Source: Betaproteobacteria bacterium (lineage in GTDB: Bacteria; Pseudomonadota; Gammaproteobacteria; Burkholderiales; SG8-39). From it: DNA of 20,759 bases. A model generated the notes under the pieces. That model was given only the letters and a program-made list of their open reading frames with translations. It made no database searches and was not told the DNA's origin. The stretch covers positions 1 to 20,759 of the forward strand of contig SHXF01000072.1 in NCBI GenBank assembly GCA_009693435.1, given 5' to 3'. Shown in pieces: positions 1 to 8,484 of this stretch; position 1 is the first letter of the stretch; each line of letters begins with the position of its first letter. The position numbers were made by a program, and so were the translations under genes.

Positions 1-76
1 TGAAGGTAGAAAAAGCAGAGAAATCGTCAAATAAACGGTCGGTAGCGAGTAATTTCATGCCTATCGCATATTTCAT
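1..76 (-). CDS. Possible 5' end of an unrecognised gene, cut by the left edge
   Basis: Reading the minus strand from an ATG at 76, an open frame runs off the left edge after 25 codons and begins MKYAIGMKLLATDRLFDD. A second in-frame ATG lies at 58. The frame also extends upstream to a possible TTG before meeting a stop. The DNA here is visibly richer in A+T than the rest of the window, which could mean a gene of different origin or simply a promoter region. I do not recognise the peptide and no strong ribosome binding site precedes either ATG. An open frame this short can arise by chance, so this is only a candidate. Confidence 0.2.
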   Translation of the reverse strand, partial: MKYAIGMKLLATDRLFDDFSAFSTF

Positions 77-327
77 TCCGCAGTGGAGTGAATCACCTCT
101 GTGCTCAAATGCCAACTGCTAAAATTGAAAAAATCACAGCCTCTCAGGTAGCCCACTGTGGAAATCCAACCACAGATTGCCCGCTTAATCGGGGGACTAA
201 TCGGAGGGCGGGCGCACGATCATTCTACCTGCCTATTTTGCCTCAATTGGCCGCGTTCAGCGCCCATAAATGCGATTGCACAACCGGAGATCGGCCGAAA
301 AACAGCGCGCGCGGCAGGAGACCAAAG
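77..327. other. Non-coding region, AT-richer, with small inverted repeats
   Basis: No convincing gene is seen. Two short inverted repeats are present: CTGTGG at 156-161 with CCACAG at 170-175 (8-base loop), and GCCCGC at 179-184 with GCGGGC at 208-213 (23-base loop). Both lie downstream of the minus-strand Spy-like gene and could act in 3'-end formation, but neither is followed by a T-run on that strand, so I do not call a terminator. Confidence 0.4.
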
Positions 328-918
328 CTATCCACGCTCGAATCCGCCCGGACCCATCATGGGACGCCCACCCATCGGACCGCCATGCCACGGATGTCCG
401 TGTCGCCCCGGATGTCCACCGCCCGGGCGCATGCGGGGATTGAGCACTTCATCGGCGATCTTCTGCTGTTCAGGCGACAGCGCCGCGTAAAGCGGCTTCT
501 GCACTTCCAGTTGTCGGTTCAACCGGACGATCGCCTCGGCGTGCATTGACTGTTGACGTTCCAGCCGTTCAATGGCGCTCAGGCGCGGCCGTTCGGGCCG
601 CGCGCCGGGACCGCCCGGCCCAGGCCTTGCGGCCCGCATCGACTGGAAACGCTGCTCCATTTCCTTTGCATTGCTGCGCACGAGACTGGCGTAGGCCTCC
701 CATTGGGATTGCTGCCGCTCGTCGATCTTCAACGCCGTTCTGATGTATGCGAGCCGGGCTTCAACGCGCTCGGTGGGGCGGCTGAAAGCGCGCCTTTCCA
801 TGTTTCCAGGCGGCGCCGATTCGCCCGGCGCGGAGGCAGACTGGGCGATCGCACCCGTGGAAGCGGCGAACACAACAAGGCAGGCGGAAGCCAGCGTAAC
901 GCCGGGAAAGAGTTTCAT
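328..918 (-). CDS. Spy/CpxP-like (LTXXQ-type) periplasmic protein with His/Met-rich tail
   Basis: A 196-residue exported protein. The N-terminus is a Sec signal peptide (MKLFPGVTLASACLVVFAAS, with cleavage likely near the AIAQS that follows). The mature part is mostly helical and charged; a LSPEQQKIADEVL stretch near residues 149-161 matches the LTXXQ motif of the Spy/CpxP/ZraP family, periplasmic chaperones or stress and metal sensors. The middle is rich in Pro, Gly and Arg. The last 34 residues (163-196) hold several His and Met residues (HPGRHGHPWHGG, then PMMGPGG), as in ZraP-like members that bind metal. The ATG at 918 is preceded on the minus strand by GGAGG (924-928) with a 5-base spacer, which fixes the start. 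The gene is divergent from the efflux operon. Family is fairly clear; metal binding is inferred. Confidence 0.8.
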   Translation of the reverse strand: MKLFPGVTLASACLVVFAASTGAIAQSASAPGESAPPGNMERRAFSRPTERVEARLAYIRTALKIDERQQSQWEAYASLVRSNAKEMEQRFQSMRAARPGPGGPGARPERPRLSAIERLERQQSMHAEAIVRLNRQLEVQKPLYAALSPEQQKIADEVLNPRMRPGGGHPGRHGHPWHGGPMGGRPMMGPGGFERG

Positions 919-977
919 GTATGCCTCCAGTGTGAATTGGCCTACACGATGCCGACGTGCGAGCGATGGTCTTGCGA

Positions 978-1006
978 ATTATAAGCTTGCGATCAAGGAC
1001 AATAAT
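978..1006 (-). promoter_or_regulatory. Putative sigma70 promoter for the Spy-like gene
   Basis: The minus strand has a perfect TATAAT -10 box (983 to 978), about 60 bases upstream of the ATG at 918. At 17-bp spacing the -35 position (1006 to 1001) reads ATTATT, a poor match to TTGACA, so an activator may be needed or the call may be wrong. Confidence 0.35.
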
Positions 1007-1079
1007 CTCGATCCCGGCTGGTTGGAGAACCGACCTCTGTCGGATTTATCGCTGGAGCTTGTCCAGGCCGCGTCGTACG

Positions 1080-1429
1080 GCGCGGCTTCGGCGCGCCGTC
1101 AAACCGGCACCGACCATTCGGCGCGATGAATCCGCGCCCTACGGCGTCGAGCGCGAATGCACGCCACAGCGTAGGCGCGGCGTAGGCCCGGAGTAGGGCG
1201 CGGCGTAGGGCGCGGCGTAGGGCGCAGCGTAGGGCGCGGCTTCAGCGCGCCATCAAACCGGCACCGACCATTCGGCGCGATGAATCCGCGCCCTACGGCG
1301 TCGAGCGCGAATGCACGCCACAGCGTAGGCCCAGCGTACGGCGCGGCGTAGGGCGCGGCGTAGGGCGCGGCTTCAGCGCGCCGTCAAACCGTCGCCAGCC
1401 ATTCGGCGCGATAAATCCGCGCCCTACGG
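1080..1429. repeat. Cluster of 96-bp repeats with REP-like palindrome and 12-bp tandem units
   Basis: Copy 1 is at 1080-1175 and copy 2 at 1234-1329; they differ at only 2 of 96 positions by eye. Copy 3 (1365-1429) is shorter and more diverged. Each holds a palindromic core, GGCGCG - ATGAATC - CGCGCC (for example 1120-1138), that can form a stem-loop. Between the copies are tandem 12-bp units GTAGGGCGCGGC at 1193, 1205, 1217 and 1229, and again at 1336, 1348 and 1360. A 23-bp inverted perfect match to the core lies at 8299-8321. This looks like a REP/BIME-type dispersed element family; no transposase for it is in the window. Confidence 0.75.
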
Positions 1430-1669
1430 GGTGAATGGGCCGGAAGAGCCCGCAAACAGAGCATCTGCGATGAGGTGTGCTACAAGGACGACACACGGAT
1501 CTGGATTGCGAAGCACTACCCGCATCGCGCGATCGCGTGGATTCATTCCATCGTTTGATTTAGAGTACCCGACCACGATGCGGGTGAATGCTTCCACCCG
1601 CGCTCCCCTGCATCACGATCGCTGACCACGCACATTAAAGGGCATTCGTTCCTGCCCGAACTCACTGCC

Positions 1670-3166
1670 ATGCATTCCAATTCATCCAGAATCCGATGCC
1701 ACACTCGGCCCGCGCACACGAGCGGCGCGGCGGCGACGCTCGTATTCACGCTGCAATTGCTCGCGGGCTGCGCGAGCGGCGTGTTCGGCACGGCCGGTCC
1801 CGACTACACGCCCCCCGCCGCGCCGCCCGCCGCCGCCTGGCAGGCACGCCAGGACGACAGCCTGGCGCCCCATGGCGGCAGCACGCAACGGCTTGCCGGC
1901 TGGTGGGCGCAGTTCAACGACAGTGCGCTGGACGCCCTGATTGCCGCGGCGCAGGCGCAAAGCAGCACCCTGTCGCAAGCCGCCGCCGCCATCGAACGCT
2001 CGCGCGCCGAGGCCATCGCCGCGGGCGCGGCCGCGCTCCCCGGCCTGGACGGGATAGCCTCCGCCAACCGTTCCGCATTCACGCTGGGCGGGCCGGTTGC
2101 GTTGCGCACGCAATCGCAACTCGGCGTGCAGTCAAGATGGGAGATCGACCTGTTCGGCGCGCTTGCGCGCCAGCGCGAGTCCCGGGAGGCCGCGCTGGCC
2201 GCCAACGTTGCGCTGTGGCATGAGGCGCGTGTGTCGCTTGCCGCGGAGGTCGCCGGCGCCTATGTCAACCTGCGTTACTGCCATATCCAGGTGGCGCAGG
2301 CCGAGGCGGACGCCAAGTCACGCCTTGAGACTGCCCGGCTCACCGAAACCGCGACACGTGCCGGGTTCCAGCCGCCGTCGGTGCTGGCGCTGGCCCGGTC
2401 AGCCGCCGCCGAATCCGCCGGAGGCCTCACGCAGCGGCGCGCACAATGCGACATCGCGGTGAAGGGTCTGGTGTCGCTGAGCGCAATGGACGAGACGGCC
2501 TTGCGCGCGTTGCTGGCGCAATCCGCGCCCGCGCAAGGCACCCTGCCCGAGCCGGCCCGGTTCCGCATCGACGCGCTGCCCGCACGCGTCATCGCGCAGC
2601 GTCCCGACATTGCCGCCGCGGAACGGCAACTGGCCGCGGCCAGCGCCGACATCGGCAGCGCCGAGGCCGACCGTTATCCGCGGCTGTCGCTGAGCGGCAA
2701 CATCACGCCTACGCGGATCGCCATCGGCAACGCGCCGGCACTGAGCCTCACCACCTGGTCGATCGGGCCTGCGCTCGAGATACCCTTGCTGGATGGCGGG
2801 CGGCGCGCCGCCAATGTCGATGCCGCGCGCGCGCAGTACGCGGCGGCGGAATCGGCCTACCGTTCCAGGGTGCGCAACGCGGTGCGCGAAGTCGAAGAGG
2901 CGCTGGTGCGCCTGGCAAGCGCAGCGGCGCGCGAATCGGAGTCCGCTGCGGCCGCGCGCGGCTATCGCGCCAATCTGGCCGCGGTGCAGGCCATGCAACG
3001 CGCAGGAATGGGGAACGCGCTCGAAGTGGAGGAGGCGCGCCGTCTGGCGCTCTCCGCCGATGCGGGCGTCGCCGCGATTGCCCAGGAGCGACTTGCCGCA
3101 TGGATCGCGCTATACCGCGCCGCCGGCGGGGGCTGGGAACCGGAAGCGCCGCTGGCCAGCCGCTAG
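1670..3166 (+). CDS. Outer-membrane efflux lipoprotein, NodT/OprM-like (RND outer-membrane factor)
   Basis: A 498-residue protein of the TolC/NodT family: a trimeric outer-membrane channel that accepts substrate from an RND pump and adaptor. The N-terminus has a lipoprotein signal with lipobox LLAGC, making Cys34 the likely lipidated residue, followed by the typical PDYTPPAAPP segment. Two OEP repeats follow, about residues 75-265 and 285-480, with long Ala-rich helices; the segments RWEIDLFGALARQRES and IPLLDGGRRAANVDAARAQY are characteristic of the family. Length is usual for it. It is first in a plus-strand operon, 65 bases ahead of the adaptor gene. The ATG at 1670 is the start giving a short n-region before the lipobox; no strong ribosome binding site is visible. 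The substrate cannot be told from sequence. Confidence 0.92.
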   Translation: MHSNSSRIRCHTRPAHTSGAAATLVFTLQLLAGCASGVFGTAGPDYTPPAAPPAAAWQARQDDSLAPHGGSTQRLAGWWAQFNDSALDALIAAAQAQSSTLSQAAAAIERSRAEAIAAGAAALPGLDGIASANRSAFTLGGPVALRTQSQLGVQSRWEIDLFGALARQRESREAALAANVALWHEARVSLAAEVAGAYVNLRYCHIQVAQAEADAKSRLETARLTETATRAGFQPPSVLALARSAAAESAGGLTQRRAQCDIAVKGLVSLSAMDETALRALLAQSAPAQGTLPEPARFRIDALPARVIAQRPDIAAAERQLAAASADIGSAEADRYPRLSLSGNITPTRIAIGNAPALSLTTWSIGPALEIPLLDGGRRAANVDAARAQYAAAESAYRSRVRNAVREVEEALVRLASAAARESESAAAARGYRANLAAVQAMQRAGMGNALEVEEARRLALSADAGVAAIAQERLAAWIALYRAAGGGWEPEAPLASR

Positions 3167-3231
3167 CGGTTCTGTCCTGGCTCCGCACGCTATCGTGACC
3201 CGCGCATACATTATATGGACACAGATATAGA

Positions 3232-4347
3232 ATGAAAATGCTATCGATTTCCGCCATCGCCCTGGCAGGCGGGCTGGCCGCAGCAACTGTGACAGGTGTT
3301 GCGCTCACCTCCGCCGGCAATGCGCAGGAGAAAGCCGCTGAAAAATCCGTCGGCAAGCCCGCGCTCACCGTCACCTGGATCAGCCCGCAAAGCGCGCAGA
3401 TGCCGTTCGAAGTCCAGGCCACGGGCAGCATCGCCGCCTGGCAGGAGGCGATCATAGGCGCCGAAGCCGGCGGGCTGCGCGTGACCGAGGTCAGGGTCAA
3501 TGTCGGCGATGTCGTGTCCCGGGGGCAGGTGCTGGCGACGCTCGCCGCCGAGACCATCGAAGCCGATCTCGCGCAGTCGCGCGCCAATCTGGCGGAAGCC
3601 GAAGCCGCTCTGGCCGATGCGCGCGCGAACGCCGCGCGCGCCCGCGAAGTCCAGGCGAGCGGCACCCTCAGCCAGCAGCAGGTGGCGCAGCTGCTGACCG
3701 CCGAAAAGACCGGCGAGGCGCGCATGCTCGCGGCGCGCGCGCAGGTCGCGGCGCAGGAAATCCGCCTGAAGCACGCCACCGTGACTGCGCCCGACTCGGG
3801 CAGCATCTCCGCGCGCGTGGCAACCGTGGGCGCGGTCGTGCCGCAGGGGCAGGAACTGTTCCGCCTCATCCGCGGCGACCGGCTGGAGTGGCGCGCGGAA
3901 GTCACCTCGGCTGAAATAGCCCGGATACGCCCGGGACAGGCCGTGACGGTGACCGCCGCCACCGGCGCCAGCGCGGCGGGCCGCGTGCGCGTGGTCGCGC
4001 CCACGGTCGATCCGCAGACGCGCAACGCGCTGGTCTACGTGGATCTGCCTGGCGCCGCCACGCGCGGCGGCGGTTTCAAGGCCGGCATGTTCGCGCGCGG
4101 TTCGGTCGCCACGGGCAGCGCGATGGCCCTGACATTGCCGCTTGCCGCGATTTCGCTGCGTGACGGCTATTCCTATGTCTTTGTGCTGGGGGCCGGCAAC
4201 CGCGTGACCCAGGTAAAAGTACAACTGGGGCGCCGCGCCGGCGAGCGCGTGGAAGTGCTGGGCGCGCTCTCAGGCAGCGAGCGGGTGGTGGCCTCCGGCG
4301 CCGCATTCCTGGCCGACGGCGACCTGGTGCGGGTGGTGCAGAAGTGA
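3232..4347 (+). CDS. RND efflux periplasmic adaptor subunit (membrane fusion protein)
   Basis: A 371-residue HlyD/AcrA-family adaptor that bridges the inner-membrane RND permease and the outer-membrane channel. It starts with a Sec signal peptide, probably cleaved near residue 31 (AGNA-Q), and has no lipobox Cys. The barrel-sandwich (lipoyl-like) halves are around residues 65-95 (EAIIGAEAGGLRVTEV and VGDVVSRGQVLATL) and 175-210 (TAPDSGSISARVATVG). A short Ala-rich alpha-hairpin lies between them at about 98-170. The beta-barrel and membrane-proximal domains follow, ending in a typical GDLVRVVQK. Its stop overlaps the GTG start of the permease by 4 bases (GTGA), indicating translational coupling. 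A second ATG two codons in could also serve as the start. Confidence 0.93.
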   Translation: MKMLSISAIALAGGLAAATVTGVALTSAGNAQEKAAEKSVGKPALTVTWISPQSAQMPFEVQATGSIAAWQEAIIGAEAGGLRVTEVRVNVGDVVSRGQVLATLAAETIEADLAQSRANLAEAEAALADARANAARAREVQASGTLSQQQVAQLLTAEKTGEARMLAARAQVAAQEIRLKHATVTAPDSGSISARVATVGAVVPQGQELFRLIRGDRLEWRAEVTSAEIARIRPGQAVTVTAATGASAAGRVRVVAPTVDPQTRNALVYVDLPGAATRGGGFKAGMFARGSVATGSAMALTLPLAAISLRDGYSYVFVLGAGNRVTQVKVQLGRRAGERVEVLGALSGSERVVASGAAFLADGDLVRVVQK

Positions 4348-7300
4348 ACCTGTCGGCGTGGTCCATCCGCAATCCGCTGCCGGCGCTGTTGGCATTCGTG
4401 CTGCTCACCTTCGCCGGCGTGCTGTCGTTCGATGCGATGAAGGTGCAGAATTTCCCCGACCTCGACCTGCCCACAATCACGGTCAGCGCCTCGTTGCCGG
4501 GTGCCTCGCCCGCTCAGCTCGAAACCGATGTGGCGCGCAAGATCGAGAATTCGATCGCCACCTTGCAGGCGGTCAAGCACATTTACACCACCGTTCAGGA
4601 TGGCGGGGTGACCATCACCACCGAATTCCGCCTCGAAAAACCAGTGCAGGAAGCGCTGGACGACGTGCGCTCGGCGGTGTCGCGCGTACGCGCCGACCTG
4701 CCCGGGGATATGCGCGATCCGGTCGTCACCAAGCTGGACCTCGCCGGACAGCCCGTACTCGCCTACACCATCTCCTCCACGCGCATGGACGACGAGGCGC
4801 TGTCGTGGTTCGTCGACCACAGCGTGACGCGCACGCTGCTGTCGGTGCGCGGCGTGGGCGCGGTCGCGCGCGTCGGCGGAGCGACGCGCGAAATGAGCAT
4901 CGCACTCGACCCGGCCAAACTGCAGGCGCTGGGCACGAGCGCAGCGGAGGTGTCGCGGCGGCTGCGCCTCACGCAGCAGGAAAGCGCCGGCGGGCGCACC
5001 GACCTCGGCGGGGGCGAGCAGCCGGTGCGCACCCTGGGCACGGTGCAGACCGCGGCGGAACTGGGCGCGATGGAACTCTCGCTGTCCGACGGACGGCGCG
5101 TGCGCCTCGACCAGATCGCCTCGGTCACCGATAGCGTGGCCGAGCGACGCTCGGCCGCGCTGCTCGACGGCAAGCCGGTGGTGGGATTCGAGGTGTCGCG
5201 TAGCCGCGGTGCGAGCGAGGTCGAGGTGGGCGAGGGCGTGCGCGAAACGCTGCGGCAGTTGAAGCTGACCCGCCCCGACATCACCCTGACCGAAGCATTC
5301 GACTTCGCCACGCCGGTCAAGGAGGAATACCACGGCTCGCTGTGGCTGCTCGCCGAAGGGGCGATCCTGGCGGTGATCGTGGTGTGGCTGTTCCTGCGCG
5401 ACTGGCGCGCGACGTTTGTCTCGGCGGTGGCGCTGCCGCTGTCGGTCATACCGGCGTTCATCGGCATGCACGCGCTGGGCTTCTCCGTCAATGTGGTGAC
5501 GCTGCTCGCGCTGTCCCTGGTGGTGGGCATCCTGGTGGACGACGCCATCGTCGAGGTGGAGAACATCGTGCGGCACCTGAAGATGGGCAAGACGCCCTAT
5601 CAGGCGGCGATGGAAGCCGCCGACGAAATCGGCCTGGCGGTCATCGCCACCACCTTTACCTTGATCGCGGTATTCCTGCCCACCGCGTTCATGAGCGGCA
5701 TCCCCGGCAAGTTCTTCAAGCAGTTCGGCTGGACCGCGTCGCTGGCGGTGCTCGCCTCGCTGCTGGTGGCGCGCATGCTCACACCGATGATGGCGGCCTA
5801 CATGCTGAAGGCAAGCGGTGCGCACACCGGAGAAGGCGCGCTGATGCGCGGCTATACGCGGCTTGCCTCCTGGTGTCTGGACCATCGCACCCTGACCATG
5901 CTCCTGTCCGCCGCGTTTTTTGGCGGCTCCCTCATGTTGATACCGCTGTTGCCCACCGGGTTCATCCCACCCGACGACATGTCGCAGACGCAGGTGCACG
6001 TGGAACTCCAGCCGGGGGCGACCCTCGCGCAAACCGAAGCGGCGGCCGAACGCGCGCGCGAACTGGTGTCCGGCGTGCAGCACGTCAAAAGCGTGTACAC
6101 CACCATAGGCGGGGGCGCGGTCGGCGCCGACCCCTTCACGCCGCAGGGCATGGCGGAGGTGCGCAAAGCCACGCTCACCATCCGCTTGAGCGAGCGCGCC
6201 GATCGCGCTGTGAAAAAACAGGTGGTGGAGCAGCACCTGCGCGAGGCGCTCGCGGCGCTGCCCGGCGCCCGGATCAAGGTGGGCCTGGGCGGTTCCGGCG
6301 AAAAGTACGTGATGGTACTCGTGGGCGATGACCCGCTCGCGCTGGCCGAGGCCGCGCGTGCCGTGGAAAAGGACCTGCGCACCATTCCGGGCATAGGCAG
6401 CGTCGCCTCCAGCGCCGCGCTGGTGCGGCCGGAACTCGCGGTGCGGCCGGATTTTGCGCGCGCCGCGGATCTGGGCGTGACCACCGCCGCCATAGGCGAG
6501 ACGCTGCGCATCGCCACGGTCGGCGACTACGATGTGTCCCTGCCCAAGGTCAACCTGGCCGAACGCCAGGTGCCGGTGGTGGTGCGCCTGGCGGCGAGCG
6601 CGCGCCAGGACCTGGCGACGCTGGAGCGCCTGGCCGTGCCCGGTTCCCGGCCGGGCGCGCCGCCGGTGATGCTGGGTCAGGTCGCGACCTTGGAACTCTC
6701 GAGCGGGCCCGCGGTCATCGACCGTTACGACCGCTCGCGCAATGTCAATTTTGAAATAGAACTTTCCGGCCAGCCGCTGGGCGTGGTGAGCGAAGCCGCC
6801 GAGGCGCTGCCCAGCCTGCGGAACCTGCCGCCCGGCGTGCGCCAGACGAGCGTCGGCGATGCCGAAGTGATGGGGGAACTCTTCATCAGTTTCGGCCTGG
6901 CGATGATCTCGGGCGTGCTGTGCATCTATGTGGTGCTGGTGCTGCTGTTCAAGGATGTGCTGCAGCCGGTGACCATTCTTGCCGCGCTGCCGCTCTCCCT
7001 GGGCGGCGCATTCGTCGCGCTGCTCGCCGCGGACAAGAGTTTCTCCATGCCCTCCCTCATCGGCCTCATCATGCTGATGGGCATCGCCACCAAGAATTCC
7101 ATCCTGCTGGCGGAATATGCGGTGATGGCGCGCCGCGACCACGGCATGTCGCGCCGCGATGCGCTGCTCGATGCCTGCCACAAGCGCGCCCGACCCATCG
7201 TCATGACCACGGTTGCGATGGGCGCGGGCATGCTGCCTGTCGCCCTGGGGAGCGGCATCGCCGACCCGTCGTTTCGCAGCCCGATGGCCACTGCGGTCAT

Positions 7301-7439
7301 AGGCGGGCTGATCACCTCCACGCTGCTCAGCCTGCTGGTGATCCCGGTGGTCTACACCTGCGTTGACGACTTCGAGCATCTCGTGCGCCGCGCCTGGGAG
7401 GGGCTGCGCAGCCTGGCAGCGGGGCGGCGCGGAAAATGA
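4344..7439 (+). CDS. RND efflux pump inner-membrane permease, HAE-1/AcrB-like
   Basis: A 1031-residue proton-driven exporter, full length for the family. TM1 lies at about 12-32, followed by the first periplasmic porter region, then TM2-TM6 from about 335. The second half repeats this plan with a porter region from about 560 and TM8-TM12 from about 850. The proton-relay residues are visible: Asp399-Asp400 in GILVDDAIVEVEN (TM4) and Lys917 in GIATKNSILLAEY (TM10). This TM4 motif is of the hydrophobe/amphiphile type rather than the heavy-metal type. The GTG start at 4344 overlaps the adaptor stop (GTGA). The 3' end overlaps the methyltransferase start (ATGA at 7436-7439). Substrate is unknown; relatives export drugs, dyes, fatty acids or lipids. 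Confidence 0.95.
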   Translation: MNLSAWSIRNPLPALLAFVLLTFAGVLSFDAMKVQNFPDLDLPTITVSASLPGASPAQLETDVARKIENSIATLQAVKHIYTTVQDGGVTITTEFRLEKPVQEALDDVRSAVSRVRADLPGDMRDPVVTKLDLAGQPVLAYTISSTRMDDEALSWFVDHSVTRTLLSVRGVGAVARVGGATREMSIALDPAKLQALGTSAAEVSRRLRLTQQESAGGRTDLGGGEQPVRTLGTVQTAAELGAMELSLSDGRRVRLDQIASVTDSVAERRSAALLDGKPVVGFEVSRSRGASEVEVGEGVRETLRQLKLTRPDITLTEAFDFATPVKEEYHGSLWLLAEGAILAVIVVWLFLRDWRATFVSAVALPLSVIPAFIGMHALGFSVNVVTLLALSLVVGILVDDAIVEVENIVRHLKMGKTPYQAAMEAADEIGLAVIATTFTLIAVFLPTAFMSGIPGKFFKQFGWTASLAVLASLLVARMLTPMMAAYMLKASGAHTGEGALMRGYTRLASWCLDHRTLTMLLSAAFFGGSLMLIPLLPTGFIPPDDMSQTQVHVELQPGATLAQTEAAAERARELVSGVQHVKSVYTTIGGGAVGADPFTPQGMAEVRKATLTIRLSERADRAVKKQVVEQHLREALAALPGARIKVGLGGSGEKYVMVLVGDDPLALAEAARAVEKDLRTIPGIGSVASSAALVRPELAVRPDFARAADLGVTTAAIGETLRIATVGDYDVSLPKVNLAERQVPVVVRLAASARQDLATLERLAVPGSRPGAPPVMLGQVATLELSSGPAVIDRYDRSRNVNFEIELSGQPLGVVSEAAEALPSLRNLPPGVRQTSVGDAEVMGELFISFGLAMISGVLCIYVVLVLLFKDVLQPVTILAALPLSLGGAFVALLAADKSFSMPSLIGLIMLMGIATKNSILLAEYAVMARRDHGMSRRDALLDACHKRARPIVMTTVAMGAGMLPVALGSGIADPSFRSPMATAVIGGLITSTLLSLLVIPVVYTCVDDFEHLVRRAWEGLRSLAAGRRGK

Positions 7440-8266
7440 ACGACATGCACGAAATCCGGCCCGGGCAATCGATCGCGCTGCTCAAGGAACTGCACATCCT
7501 GACGCGCGACGGAAAAATGAACCAGGACAGCCGCCGCAAGCTGAAGCAGGTCTATCACCTGTGCCAGTTCATCCAGCCGCTGCTGGATGACATCCGCAAG
7601 GATCATCCCGATGTGCGGCTGGTCGACCACGGCGCCGGCAAGTCCTACCTGGGCTTCATACTTTACGACCTGTTCTTCAGGGCATTCGGCGGCGACGCGC
7701 ACATTTACGGCGTGGAGACGCGCGACGACCTGGCCAACAAGTCGCGCGAACTCGCGCAACGGCTGGACTTTCCCGGCATGTCCTTCCTCAACCTGTCGGT
7801 GGCGGAGGCGACACAGGCGGAGCAGTGGCCGGACCGGATCGACATCGTCACCGCGCTGCATGCCTGCGATACCGCCACCGACGATGCCATCCGCTTTGCG
7901 CTCGAGCGCAGTGCGCGCTTCATCGTGCTCGCGCCCTGCTGCCAGGCCGAAGTCGCCGCGGTGCTGCGCAGGAACAAGGCGCGCGCGCTCTCCGGCAGTG
8001 CGCTCGGCGAACTGTGGCGCCATCCCCTGCATACGCGGGAGTTCGGCAGCCAGGTCACCAACGTGCTGCGCTGCCTGCAGCTCGAAGCGCACGGCTACCA
8101 GGTCAGCGTCACCGAACTGGTCGGCTGGGAGCATTCGCTGAAAAACGAACTCATCATCGCCAGCCAGAAGCAACTGCCGCGCGAGCGAGCGGCCCGGCGC
8201 CTCAACGAAGTCCTCCAGACCCTGGGACTGGACGAACTGGAGCGGCGCTTCTTCACCTCGCCCTGA
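7436..8266 (+). CDS. SAM-dependent methyltransferase (Methyltransf_32-like), coupled to the RND operon
   Basis: A 276-residue soluble protein. Motif I for SAM binding is VDHGAGKSYLGF at about residues 63-74, followed by the acidic strand YGVETRDDL (about 90-98). The segments TALHACDTATDDAI and FIVLAPCCQAEV (about 140-170) match the HACD/CC pattern of the Methyltransf_32 group. The C-terminal third is helical and charged. The start ATG overlaps the permease stop by 4 bases, so it is probably translated from the efflux transcript by coupling. Members of this group have mostly uncharacterised substrates; the acceptor is unknown here. It may modify the pump's substrate or act on an unrelated RNA or protein. 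Fold is confident, role is not. Confidence 0.8.
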   Translation: MNDMHEIRPGQSIALLKELHILTRDGKMNQDSRRKLKQVYHLCQFIQPLLDDIRKDHPDVRLVDHGAGKSYLGFILYDLFFRAFGGDAHIYGVETRDDLANKSRELAQRLDFPGMSFLNLSVAEATQAEQWPDRIDIVTALHACDTATDDAIRFALERSARFIVLAPCCQAEVAAVLRRNKARALSGSALGELWRHPLHTREFGSQVTNVLRCLQLEAHGYQVSVTELVGWEHSLKNELIIASQKQLPRERAARRLNEVLQTLGLDELERRFFTSP

Positions 8267-8298
8267 AGAAAAGCGCCAGGCTCGTCGCCATCACCACT

Positions 8299-8321
8299 GT
8301 AGGGCGCGGATTCATCGCGCC
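8299..8321. repeat. REP-like palindromic core, single copy
   Basis: A 23-bp stretch that is the exact reverse complement of 1120-1142 in the upstream repeat cluster. It can form a stem of GGCGCG with CGCGCC. It lies 33 bases after the methyltransferase stop, a usual place for REP-type elements. Confidence 0.75.
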
Positions 8322-8484
8322 ATGACCGCATGAGCAGATCGTTCAGCATGATCGCGTTGCGATGTCGCGGACCCACGTTGCCGGCCAGCGTCACTTTCCA
8401 CCCTGTAATTCAATACATTTTTCTACCTGGATCCATTGAATACGCACATCTACGCCATAGTCTATTATCAAACTAGGTAATTTT

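Larger units (their letters stand above)
919..1669. other. Long intergenic region between divergent genes, repeat-bearing
   Basis: About 750 bases separate the Spy-like gene from the efflux operon. The region holds the candidate promoter near 978-1006 and the repeat cluster at 1080-1429. After the repeats, 1430-1669 shows only short ORFs without a convincing start or family match. The promoter of the efflux operon must lie in this region or just upstream of 1670, but I see no clear -35/-10 pair. Confidence 0.5.

Noticed and set aside
1080..1429. CRISPR array
   Set aside because: Repeats are 96 bp or 12 bp with repetitive material between them, not unique spacers of even length.
1399..1559. 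An open frame ending at about 1559 with a protein-like tail (KDDTRIWIAKHYPHRAIAWI)
   Set aside because: It looks like a gene remnant but has no start codon after the preceding stop, begins inside the repeat, and matches no family I know.
4173..7379. A 1068-codon open frame on the minus strand opposite the RND permease
   Set aside because: It is rich in His, Arg, Gln and Gly without any domain, as is usual for antisense frames in GC-rich genes; the plus-strand permease has full family features and coupling overlaps.
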